Shown one piece after another: positions 48,458 through 56,130 of a stretch of DNA of 64,000 nt. The notes under the pieces were generated by a model. The model had not been told where the DNA came from. It made no database searches and saw only the letters and a list, made by a program, of their open reading frames with translations. A program made the position numbers and the translations under genes. The stretch covers positions 496,001-560,000 of the forward strand of contig CAVTEU010000007.1 in the NCBI GenBank assembly GCA_963733905.1. The letters are read 5' to 3'. Numbering within the stretch: the stretch's first letter is position 1; every line of letters starts with the position of its first letter. The stretch is from DATADW01 sp963733905. Its GTDB lineage: Bacteria; Actinomycetota; Acidimicrobiia; Spongiisociales; DATADW01.

Positions 48458-49399
48458 ATGAGCCGAACCGCCAGGCTGGCTCCCTACCCTCCCGGCTCCG
48501 TGGGATCACGCCGACCTCTGGTCGCCGCACTGGCGCTATGCATCGCTGCCTTCCTCTTCGGCGCCACCTTCGTCGTGGTCAAGGAGGCCATAACCTTCAT
48601 CTCTCCGATGTCGTTCATCGCCTGGCGCTTTCTCCTCGGCGGTGTCGTGCTCGCCCTGTTCGCCCTCCCGCGGACGATGGCGGTTTGGCGTGACGGGTCG
48701 CTGCTCGGGATCCTCCTCTTCGCCGGGTTCGCCCTGCAGACAGAAGGACTGGCCAGGACCAGCGCTTCGAACTCCGGGTTGATCACCGGGCTGTACGTGG
48801 TGTTCACCCCGTTGCTGGCGGCATTGGCGAGCCGGTTTGCCGGAAGACCGGCGGTATTGAGGGTCCCGACACTGGTCGGTGTGCTCCTCGCTTTCGTCGG
48901 GCTGGCGATGCTTACCGTCGGCAACGGTTTCTCACTCGCCGTCGGGGATCTTCTCACCGTCGGCTGCGCCATCGCCTTCGCCGGTCACATCGTGGCCCTC
49001 TCGGTAATCGCACCGCGTCATCCCGTGGTCCCGCTGACCGCAGTCCAGTTGCTGGTCACCTCGGTCCTCGCCTTCGCACTCGCGGCGGCGACAGGGAGCC
49101 TCGAAGTCCCCGGCAGGGAGGTGTTGATGGCGCTGCTCCTCACCGGATTGGTGGTCTCCGCCGGAGCATTCCTCATCCAGGTGTGGTCGCAGACGGTGCT
49201 CGGGCCGTCGCGGACAGCAGTTTTGCTGGCGCTCGAGCCTGCGTTTGCGGCCGCCACCGCCGCAGTCGTCCTGGGAGAACGGCTGACACCGAGAGGGTGG
49301 GCAGGGGCGGCCATCATCCTGGTGGCCATCTTCCTGGTGTTGACCCAACCCGAAGAGCCGGGGGTGATCGAGGCCGAGGCGGTCACCCCGGCGCACTGA
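48458..49399 (+). CDS. EamA/DMT-superfamily transporter
   Basis: Ten-helix drug/metabolite transporter of about 313 residues from ATG 48458; the frame extends to 48275 but the upstream part is not family-like and holds repeats. Helix 1 VAALALCIAAFLFGATFVVVKEAI, the first EamA half ends near GLITGLYVVFTPLLAAL; the second half has VLLALEPAFAAATAAVVLGERLTPRGW. Substrate unknown. It is followed by the TACTTAG heptamer array. Confidence 0.88.
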   Translation: MSRTARLAPYPPGSVGSRRPLVAALALCIAAFLFGATFVVVKEAITFISPMSFIAWRFLLGGVVLALFALPRTMAVWRDGSLLGILLFAGFALQTEGLARTSASNSGLITGLYVVFTPLLAALASRFAGRPAVLRVPTLVGVLLAFVGLAMLTVGNGFSLAVGDLLTVGCAIAFAGHIVALSVIAPRHPVVPLTAVQLLVTSVLAFALAAATGSLEVPGREVLMALLLTGLVVSAGAFLIQVWSQTVLGPSRTAVLLALEPAFAAATAAVVLGERLTPRGWAGAAIILVAIFLVLTQPEEPGVIEAEAVTPAH

Positions 49400-49410
49400 A
49401 ATCGGAGCAG

Positions 49411-49431
49411 TACTTAGTACTTAGTACTTAG
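49411..49431. repeat. heptamer array b, TACTTAG family
   Basis: Three perfect TACTTAG units, with partial units on both sides, starting 12 bases after the EamA stop and ending 21 bases before the convergent small membrane protein. Confidence 0.9.
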
Positions 49432-49452
49432 TAGCTTCGAACTGGTGCTCGC

Positions 49453-49737
49453 TCAATGGGAGCTCACCACCGCCCGTTGCTGGCGGTCCATCCGGCGGGC
49501 CATCCGCAGCAGCACCCGCACAGTTGCGACGAGGGCGAAGAGCACACCGACGAGGATCAACCCGAACTCGGGGCCGGCGGTCAACCCGGTGGCGCAAGCG
49601 GCGATCCCATCGGGGCACATCCCAAACCCGCTTCCGCCGCCGGACAGGTCGATGAGGACGAGTAGCGGGATTGCCGCCACCGCCATGATGGCGAGCAGCA
49701 AGACCCCGATCAGCACCCGGATCCAAGTCACAGACAC
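49453..49737 (-). CDS. small two-helix membrane protein
   Basis: 94 residues: helix 1 WIRVLIGVLLLAIMAVAAIPLLVLI, a loop with two Cys (MCPDGIAACATGL), helix 2 GLILVGVLFALVATVRVLL and a basic tail. No family recognised. It is divergent from the ThyX-like gene with 48 bases between the starts. Confidence 0.65.
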   Translation of the reverse strand: MSVTWIRVLIGVLLLAIMAVAAIPLLVLIDLSGGGSGFGMCPDGIAACATGLTAGPEFGLILVGVLFALVATVRVLLRMARRMDRQQRAVVSSH

Positions 49738-49785
49738 GAAACGAAAGGTTACCTGGGTCAGGTTCCCCTAGGTACGATCCCGGCG

Positions 49786-51399
49786 GTGCAGGCCTACGTC
49801 GAGCCATTCACCGACGACGAAGTGGCCGTTCTATCCCGGTTCTTCACCAACGTCGATCAGCCCGTCTTCGCCTTGATGAATCTGCCCGAGGTGGTCAAGG
49901 GGGCCCTCTTCGCCCGCTACAGCCGGAGCGCCAAGTCGCTCCGCCGGCTGTTCCTCGACGAGTTCGTCGCCGACCCCGATGCGGGGATCGAGAGTCTCGT
50001 CGGCGGAGCGGAGCCAGGGCTCGATATCGAACGTGCGGAGCGGCTTTACCAGCGAGTGTTTGTCGAGTACGGCGACGACTCGGTGGCGCAGTTGGGTGGT
50101 GCCCACCTGGCGGTCGAGCAGGGGTCGAACCTGCTCACCAAGGCGCTGGAGTGGGGGCGGCTTGCCGCATACCTCGAGCAGAGCACCCGCTATATCCCAT
50201 ACGACACCAGGCTCGGCGAGCGGCACCGCTACGTGGTGCCGCCCGAGATCGAAGAGTCTCCGCTCCGCCGACGCTACGTCTCCTGGGTCGGCTCGCTGTT
50301 CGATGCCTACGGCGAGATGTTGGGCGCGATGAAAGAGCACTACGAGAGACGATTCCCGTTGCCTGAGGGTGAGTCACCGAGGCCGTGGGCCGCATCGCTC
50401 CGAGCAAAGGCGTTCGATGCGGTCCGTGGGGTGCTACCGGCAGCAACCTCGTCCAATGTTGGTGTATTCGCCAGCGGGCAGGCCTGGGAGATGGCGCTCG
50501 TCAGGATGCGCGCCCACCCCCTTGCCGAGGTCCGCCAGTGCGCCGACGCCATGCTGGTCGAACTTCGCAGGGTGATCCCGTCGTTCCTTCGCCGGGTGGA
50601 CGTGCCCGAACGAGGCGATGAATGGACGACCTATCTGGCCGATGTTCGGGAGCGGCTCGAGGACATCGCAGCCGGCCTCAGCGGGCCTGACCCGCAGCCC
50701 GGGCCAAGCGTGTCTCTGATCGACTGGGACGAGGACGCCGAGACCAAGGTCGCCGCGGCAGCCCTTTACCCGGGAAGCACTCTCGCCGATAAAGACGTGC
50801 TCGATGCGGTGGGCTGCCATGAGCGAGACCGAGCGGCGCCGATCCTTGCGGCAGCGGTCGGCGACCGCCGCAACCGGAGACACAAGCCGGGACGAGCCTT
50901 CGAGCGGGCCGTCTACCGGTTCGATGTGGTTTGTGACTTCGGCGCATTCCGCGACCTGCAACGCCATCGGATGATGACCATCGAATGGCAGCGGCTCGGC
51001 GCCATGCTTGGCCACGACACTCCGCCCGATATCCTTGAGGCGGGGATGGAGGGATTGTGGAGTGGGGTGATGGAGAATGCTTGTGAGATCCACCATGAGG
51101 TCGAGACCGTGTTGGGCGCCGATGTCGCCCAGTACGTGCTGCCTCTCGCCTTCAACATCAGGTTCGTTATGGAGATGAACGCACGCCAGGCGATGCACCT
51201 CATCGAGCTCCGCTCGCAGCCGGCCGGACACCGCGCCTACCGCCAGGTGGCGCTCGAGATGCACCGCGCCATCGGAGAGGTTGCCGGTCACCGGCTCATC
51301 GCCGATGCCATGAGGTACGTCGACAGCTCCGACGTGGAGTTGGAGAGGCTCGAAGGGGAACGACGTGCCGAGCAGCGGCGCCACGCTCTTGGAGCGTGA
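49786..51399 (+). CDS. two-domain ThyX-like (FAD-dependent thymidylate synthase) protein
   Basis: 537 residues from GTG, about twice the length of ThyX, and built from two ThyX-like halves. Half one keeps GRLAAYLEQSTRYIPYD, i.e. the R-x7-S-x-R part, but has WGR where RHR is expected. Half two has FGAFRDLQRHRMMTIEWQRLG, keeping RHR but with Arg at the Ser position, and FVMEMNARQAMHLIELRS with the dUMP-binding N-x-R pattern. ThyX makes dTMP using FAD, NADPH and methylene-tetrahydrofolate. Whether this protein does so is open; no thyA or second thyX is in the window. Confidence 0.75.
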   Translation: MQAYVEPFTDDEVAVLSRFFTNVDQPVFALMNLPEVVKGALFARYSRSAKSLRRLFLDEFVADPDAGIESLVGGAEPGLDIERAERLYQRVFVEYGDDSVAQLGGAHLAVEQGSNLLTKALEWGRLAAYLEQSTRYIPYDTRLGERHRYVVPPEIEESPLRRRYVSWVGSLFDAYGEMLGAMKEHYERRFPLPEGESPRPWAASLRAKAFDAVRGVLPAATSSNVGVFASGQAWEMALVRMRAHPLAEVRQCADAMLVELRRVIPSFLRRVDVPERGDEWTTYLADVRERLEDIAAGLSGPDPQPGPSVSLIDWDEDAETKVAAAALYPGSTLADKDVLDAVGCHERDRAAPILAAAVGDRRNRRHKPGRAFERAVYRFDVVCDFGAFRDLQRHRMMTIEWQRLGAMLGHDTPPDILEAGMEGLWSGVMENACEIHHEVETVLGADVAQYVLPLAFNIRFVMEMNARQAMHLIELRSQPAGHRAYRQVALEMHRAIGEVAGHRLIADAMRYVDSSDVELERLEGERRAEQRRHALGA

Positions 51400-52726
51400 T
51401 GTGGCCGTCCCCGAGCCTTCGCCTGACCTCGATCCAGGAGAGCTGAGCACCCCGCCGCCCGGGCTGAAGCGGACGACGCTGGCCTTCACCGATCCGGTCA
51501 TCGAACGCAGCTATCAGCTCGTCGCCGGTGCCGCCAACACCCGCGACCTGGTCATCGGATTCCTCCTCGGAACCGGTCTCTGGGTGTTCGGAGCATGGAT
51601 CGTCGACGCCAACACCCCGATCAAGCGGGGGCCGCTCCTGATCATCTGCGGTGGGATGGTCCTCGTCAACATCGTCGGGCTGATCGCGGTGCGCCGCGCC
51701 CGGACGCTCGACCAGCAACAGTGGCTGGCCGGCGGTGTCAACAGCCTCAGCGGGATCGCCCTGCTCCTGCTCGCCGAGCAGGCGCTCTATTTCGGACGGC
51801 TTGCGGTGCCCGCAGTGATGCTGGCCGCTTTGTTCGCCTTCGTGGCGCTCCGGCTCCGTTTCGTTGCTGCCGCAGCTGCCGTGCTTCCCTACCTCGCCCT
51901 CTACATCGTCCTGGCGATCGACACCTTTGCCGAATTCCGTGGGCTCGATTTCTTCCTGGTCGGATCCGCGGTGGTGGCCTCGATCGTCGGCGCCTACACC
52001 CTTGAGATCGCCCAACGGCGGGTCTTCGCCCAGCAGCGCACCATCGCCGTGCAGAAGGCGGAGATCGAGCTGGAACGGGCCAAGTCGGACCGTCTTCTCC
52101 TCGCGGTCCTCCCGCCCTCCATCGCCCAGAGGCTGCGCGATAACCCCGGCGTCATCGCCGATCGAGCCGACGAAGTCACAGTCATCTTCGCCGACCTGGT
52201 CAACTTCACCCCGTTGGCCGAGCAGATACCGCCTGAGGAGGTGGTCGATCTGCTCGACTCGGTCTTCTCACAATTCGACGACACCACGGTCGAGCTCGGG
52301 TTGGAGAAGATCAAGACCATGGGCGACGCCTACATGGCGGCCGGCGGGCTCCCGGAGCCGCTCGAGGACCATGCGGTCAGGGCTATCAGGCTCGGCTTCT
52401 CGATGCTCGAGGTCGTGGAGAAAGAGGCGGTCAAGCGCTCGCTCCCGCTGGCACTACGCGTCGGGATCCACACCGGAACCGTCGTTGCCGGTGTGATCGG
52501 CAAACAGCGGTTCTCGTACGACCTCTGGGGTGACGCGGTCAACATCGCCAGCCGGATGGAGTCGCACGGTGTGCCCGGGGCCATCCAGGTGAGCGAAGCG
52601 ACCAAAGAGCTCGTCGAGGTGGAGTTCCCCTGTCTGCTCCACAAGGAGCTCGAGGTGAAGGGCCACGGGACCATGGGCGTCTACATCGTCCAGCCCCCCC
52701 TCGAGATCGAAGAACCGCCCGGCTGA
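51365..52726 (+). CDS. membrane-anchored class III adenylate cyclase
   Basis: 453 residues. Six membrane helices (about 62-212) are followed by a coiled signalling helix (KAEIELERAKSDRLL) and a CHD domain. VTVIFADLVNFTPL and TMGDAYMAAGG carry the two metal-binding Asp; EKIKTMG supplies the adenine-recognising Lys; YDLWGDAVNIASRM supplies the Asp, Asn and Arg. All residues needed for ATP cyclisation are present in one chain, so a homodimer could have two active sites. The start overlaps the ThyX-like gene; GTG 51401, with GGAG six bases upstream, is equally plausible. Confidence 0.93.
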   Translation: MPSSGATLLERDVAVPEPSPDLDPGELSTPPPGLKRTTLAFTDPVIERSYQLVAGAANTRDLVIGFLLGTGLWVFGAWIVDANTPIKRGPLLIICGGMVLVNIVGLIAVRRARTLDQQQWLAGGVNSLSGIALLLLAEQALYFGRLAVPAVMLAALFAFVALRLRFVAAAAAVLPYLALYIVLAIDTFAEFRGLDFFLVGSAVVASIVGAYTLEIAQRRVFAQQRTIAVQKAEIELERAKSDRLLLAVLPPSIAQRLRDNPGVIADRADEVTVIFADLVNFTPLAEQIPPEEVVDLLDSVFSQFDDTTVELGLEKIKTMGDAYMAAGGLPEPLEDHAVRAIRLGFSMLEVVEKEAVKRSLPLALRVGIHTGTVVAGVIGKQRFSYDLWGDAVNIASRMESHGVPGAIQVSEATKELVEVEFPCLLHKELEVKGHGTMGVYIVQPPLEIEEPPG

Positions 52727-52728
52727 CG

Positions 52729-52947
52729 TCAATCCTGCGGGCGGAGTGGGATGCGGAGGACCAGATGGTCCCCGTCCACCTCCCAAGTGGCGCTTGCTAC
52801 GAGGCCGAAGTCGGTGAAGTCCACCTCGGCCTGCTCCAGGAATCGGCGCCTCTCCTCCCCGGCGACAGGTGGCAGGTTGCGCTCCTTGACCGCGTCCGCC
52901 CGCTCCCGATACCGCGCCAGCATCGCATCGACATCGAATTCAGCCAT
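52729..52947 (-). CDS. small acidic protein of unknown function
   Basis: 72 residues from ATG 52947: AEFDVDAMLARYRERADAV, VAGEERRRFLEQAEVDFTDFGLV, then WEVDGDHLVLRIPL. The longer frame upstream reads through the heptamer repeats and is discarded. It ends two bases from the convergent cyclase. The family is common in actinobacteria as a hypothetical protein next to ArsA-like ATPases, from memory; function not known. Confidence 0.65.
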   Translation of the reverse strand: MAEFDVDAMLARYRERADAVKERNLPPVAGEERRRFLEQAEVDFTDFGLVASATWEVDGDHLVLRIPLRPQD

Positions 52948-53002
52948 TTGAGAACTCAGCCATCTGGCGTCCTCATCTCGCTGATTCGACCCTAACTGCG
53001 CA

Positions 53003-53037
53003 GACGGAAGTCGGAAGGCGGAAGTCGGAAGGCAAGA
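53003..53037. repeat. heptamer array d1
   Basis: GACGGAA, GTCGGAA, GGCGGAA, GTCGGAA, GGCAAGA in tandem. The last units match the end of array a. Confidence 0.85.
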
Positions 53038-53071
53038 ACCCCAGGTCTCCAACCGCCGTCCGCCACTGGCT

Positions 53072-53099
53072 CGTCTGCCGTCCGCCGTCTGCCGTCTCA
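53072..53099. repeat. heptamer array d2, inverted relative to d1
   Basis: CGTCTGC, CGTCCGC, CGTCTGC, CGTCTCA in tandem, i.e. GCAGACG-type units on the opposite strand, 35 bases after d1. Together d1 and d2 could fold as a long imperfect hairpin. Confidence 0.85.
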
Positions 53100-53120
53100 T
53101 CGAGTAATAACCTCGCACCC

Positions 53121-53978
53121 GTGATCGAGCGCAGTCTCATCTTGGTCAGTGGCAAGGGCGGGGTGGGGAAGTCGGCGGTGAGCGCTGCCATCGCCCTCAT
53201 GGCGCAGCGCGCCGGGAAGAAGGTTCTCTTGCTGGCGATGGCGCCGGGTCCCGGCCTCGCCGCCCACCTTGGGATCGGCTCATTGGAGTACGAGCCGATC
53301 GAGGTTCGACCCGGGCTACACGCCGCCGCCATCGATCGAGCGAAAGCCCTCACCGAGTACCTCCAGGCTCAGATGGGTGTTCCCAAGGTGGCGCGGTTCG
53401 GCCCGCTGGCGCGCGCTTTCGACGCCCTTGCATCGACCGCACCGGGTATCCGCGAGGTCATCACCATGGGCAAGGTGCTCTACGAGGTGAGACAGCGCCG
53501 CTGGGATCTGGTGGTGGCGGACGCACCGCCGACCGGTCAGATCGGCTCCCACCTGGTGGCACCTCGGACGGTGGCCGACCTGGTCCCCACCGGCCGGGTC
53601 AAGGGACAGGCCAGTTGGATGGATGCCATCCTCGGCGACCCAGACCGCAGTGGTCTCCTCCTGGTATCCCTCGCCGAGGAGTTGCCGGTCAATGAGACCA
53701 AGGAGGCGCTCGCCTGGCTCGACGAGCACCAGGTGATCGACGTTCTCCCACCGGTGGTCAACCGGGTGCTGCCAAAGCTCGAGGTGACTGCGGCGGCTGT
53801 TCGCCGCTTGGAGGAGGGGCCAGTGCGGGACGCCGCCCAACTCCACCGCTCGCTGTACGCCGGCCAGCAGGAGTGGCTCGATGACCTGCCCCCCGGACCG
53901 CGTCTCCCCTACCTGTTCGGCCTCAACACCCCAGGCGAAGTCGCGGTGCGCCTCTCCGACCTCCTGGAGGCGGCGTGA
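53121..53978 (+). CDS. ArsA/GET3-family ATPase, first of a pair
   Basis: 285 residues from GTG. Deviant Walker A ILVSGKGGVGKSAVSAAIAL with the signature Lys, VLLLAMAPGPGLAAHLG, VVADAPPTGQIGSHL and the short C-terminal domain. The length is that of one half of classic ArsA. It resembles the mycobacterial Rv3679/BagA subunit, which acts with its neighbour as a paired ATPase. Its TGA overlaps the next GTG. No arsenic genes are nearby, so a resistance role is unlikely. Confidence 0.87.
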   Translation: MIERSLILVSGKGGVGKSAVSAAIALMAQRAGKKVLLLAMAPGPGLAAHLGIGSLEYEPIEVRPGLHAAAIDRAKALTEYLQAQMGVPKVARFGPLARAFDALASTAPGIREVITMGKVLYEVRQRRWDLVVADAPPTGQIGSHLVAPRTVADLVPTGRVKGQASWMDAILGDPDRSGLLLVSLAEELPVNETKEALAWLDEHQVIDVLPPVVNRVLPKLEVTAAAVRRLEEGPVRDAAQLHRSLYAGQQEWLDDLPPGPRLPYLFGLNTPGEVAVRLSDLLEAA

Positions 53979-55009
53979 CCCGGGCACTCCTCGTCACCGG
54001 GGGCGGTGGGGTGGGCAAGACCACGCTGGCCGCAGGGCTGGCGGTGACGGCGGCACGGCGCGGGATCGAGGCTCTGGTGGTGACCGTCGACCCGGCACGG
54101 CGGCTCGCCGACGCCCTTGGGCAGGTCAAGCTCGGATCGGAGCCGGTTCGTCATCCCGACCAGCCGCGCTTGTGGGCGGCCATGCTCGACGCCACCGCCT
54201 CCTGGCGCGCCATCGTCGAGCGCCATGCAACACCCGAGGCGGCCGGAAGGCTCCTCGACAGCGAGTTCTTCACGGCGGCGACGGGCCACTTCCCGGCCAG
54301 CCAGTCCTACGCCGCCGCCGAGGAGATGGCTGCCTACCTGGAGGCGAAGGTCTGGGATCTGGTTGTGGTGGACACGCCCCCATCAGCCGGAGGGATCGAG
54401 TTCTTCACCGCACCTGCCCAGATGGCGGATCTGATCGGCGGGCGGCTCCTCCGATGGTTGACCGGCGCCGGGTTGCCGGGCAGACAGGCCTTCTTTGATC
54501 TCGCCGCCCGACCGGCGCTTCGGGTAGCCGACAGCGTCCTCGGATCCAACCTGCTGGAACGGGTGGCACAGTTCCTCATGGACCTACGCACCACCTACGA
54601 CGGGGTGTCCCGCCGTGCCAAGGAGATCGAACGGCTCCTGCGCCGGAGCGCGACGGTGGTGGTCACCACATCCGATCCCGGTCCGATGCGCGAGGCGGTC
54701 CGTTTCTTCCTCGAACTCCCCGATGTGGCGGGACGCCCCGCGGCGGTCGTTTTCAATCGCGCCCTCCCCGAGAGCTGGGCCGATGCCCACCCGGAACGCG
54801 ATCTGCCGATTGCGCTGGCCGAGAACCTGGAGCGCTGGGGTGCAGAAGCGCGCCGGCAGGCGGATGTCCGGCGCGAGTTCGCCTCGCGGTACCGGGCCAC
54901 CCTCTCAACGGTGCCCTGGGAGCCATCGGCACCGACGGATCTCGATGCCCTCGAGGCGATGATCGAGAGCGCCGACGGTCTCCCTCTCACCGACCTCGGA
55001 GTCGGGTGA
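53975..55009 (+). CDS. ArsA/GET3-family ATPase, second of a pair
   Basis: 344 residues. LLVTGGGGVGKTTLAAGLAV is the P-loop, here without the N-terminal signature Lys; VVTVDPARRLADALG, VVVDTPPSAGGIEFF and VFNRALPES follow. It overlaps the previous gene (GTGA). The pair is expected to form a heteromeric ATPase like mycobacterial Rv3679-Rv3680 (BagAB), linked there to survival under reductive stress; that link is from the literature as I recall it, not visible here. Confidence 0.88.
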   Translation: MTRALLVTGGGGVGKTTLAAGLAVTAARRGIEALVVTVDPARRLADALGQVKLGSEPVRHPDQPRLWAAMLDATASWRAIVERHATPEAAGRLLDSEFFTAATGHFPASQSYAAAEEMAAYLEAKVWDLVVVDTPPSAGGIEFFTAPAQMADLIGGRLLRWLTGAGLPGRQAFFDLAARPALRVADSVLGSNLLERVAQFLMDLRTTYDGVSRRAKEIERLLRRSATVVVTTSDPGPMREAVRFFLELPDVAGRPAAVVFNRALPESWADAHPERDLPIALAENLERWGAEARRQADVRREFASRYRATLSTVPWEPSAPTDLDALEAMIESADGLPLTDLGVG

Positions 55010-55070
55010 TCTGTCGGCCGCGAGGACTCGTTTTCGGGGACTGGTGGCCAAAGCGGGTAACCTGTAGAAG

Positions 55071-55926
55071 GTGAGCGACCCCGCTGCGGCCGCCGCGTTC
55101 TTCGATCTCGACCGCACCCTCATCAGCGGCTCGTCCGTGTTCGTGTTCGCCGTCGAGGCGTGGCGCGCCGGGGTCGTCCCCACCTCGGAGATCGTGGGTG
55201 CAACCTCGGAAGCGCTTGCTTTCCGGCTCGTCGGTGCCACGGACGAGCGGTCCGACGAGGTTCGGATGCGGTTGCTGGCCAAGGTCGAGGGCGCCTCGGT
55301 GGAGGAACTCGACGCCGTGGCGCGGACGGTGCTACCCAAGCTGGTCGACCGGGTACGTCCCGAATCGCGCGGTCTCCTCAAGATGCACGCCGACGCCGGC
55401 AGGGACACGTGGATCGTCTCGGCGTCGCCGCAGGCCATCATCGAGCCGCTCGCCGGGGCTCTGGCGATGACCGGAGGCATCGGCACCAAGGCGGTCGTCG
55501 CAAACGGGCGTTACACGTCGGAGCTCGACGGCAGCTTCGTCTACGGCCAGGGAAAGGCGGAGGCGATCCAGAAGCTGGTGGCGGAGCGGGGATACGACCT
55601 CAGTCGGAGCTACGCCTACAGCGACTCGGTGTCCGACCTTCCGATGATGGAGCTCGTCGGCCATCCCGTTGCGGTCAACCCCGACGGCCCTTTGGAGGAC
55701 GTCGCCCACGACAGGGGTTGGCCAATCGTCGTCTTCGCCCGAAAGACCAAGCGGGCGATCGCTCTGGGAACCGCTACCGGCTGGCGCGGTCATGGCCGCA
55801 GGGGTCGCATATGCTCTCGGCCGGCGACACGGACGGGTGGCTGCATTGGCAGAAACCGTGGCGTTGCTATCGGAACAATCCGACCTGGCGCGCACCGTCC
55901 GACGACAGGCCGCAACCCGCGGCTAG
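55071..55926 (+). CDS. HAD-superfamily IB phosphatase, frame break near the end
   Basis: HAD-IB hydrolase of the SerB-like group. FFDLDRTLISGSS holds the nucleophile and acid/base Asp (DxDxT), WIVSASPQAIIEPLA motif II with Ser, and YAYSDSVSDLPMMELVG the DxxxD-type motif. Residues are complete, so phosphatase activity is likely; substrate unknown (phosphoserine, lysophospholipid and others occur in this group). Near 55785 the frame changes to one encoding a membrane-like end, GAVMAAGVAYALGRRHGRVAAL, stopping at 55926; the original frame runs on to 56015 as low-quality sequence. Confidence 0.83.
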
Positions 55927-56106
55927 AACGGCGCGATCGAACACCGTTGGGTGTCGGGTCCCTTCCCCCCGCCGGGGGGACGGACAGAACCGGGCGCAGG
56001 CTAGCGTGGTGGTAGCGTTGGTACGTGGTAGTACGACCCCTCCCGGCGCCGAGAAGGCTGCCGACGGAGGGTCGGAGCTGCAAGCGCTTCCGGGGGCCCA
56101 TCCCTG
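55927..56106. other. intergenic with GC hairpin between HAD gene and dnaE
   Basis: Non-coding. Contains a C6/G6 hairpin near 55964-55979 embedded in a CCTTCC..GGACGGA context that resembles 7731-7752, and leads into array f. Confidence 0.4.
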
Positions 56107-56130
56107 CCGTCTACCGCCGTCTGCCGTCTC
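56107..56130. repeat. heptamer array f, at the dnaE stop
   Basis: CCGTCTA, then a three-base CCG, then CCGTCTG and CCGTCTC, running into the TAG stop of dnaE. Same family as AGACGGC on the dnaE strand. Confidence 0.75.

Noticed and set aside
53121..55009. Arsenic resistance operon
   Set aside because: No arsB, arsC or arsR, and the pair matches the actinobacterial BagAB-type arrangement.
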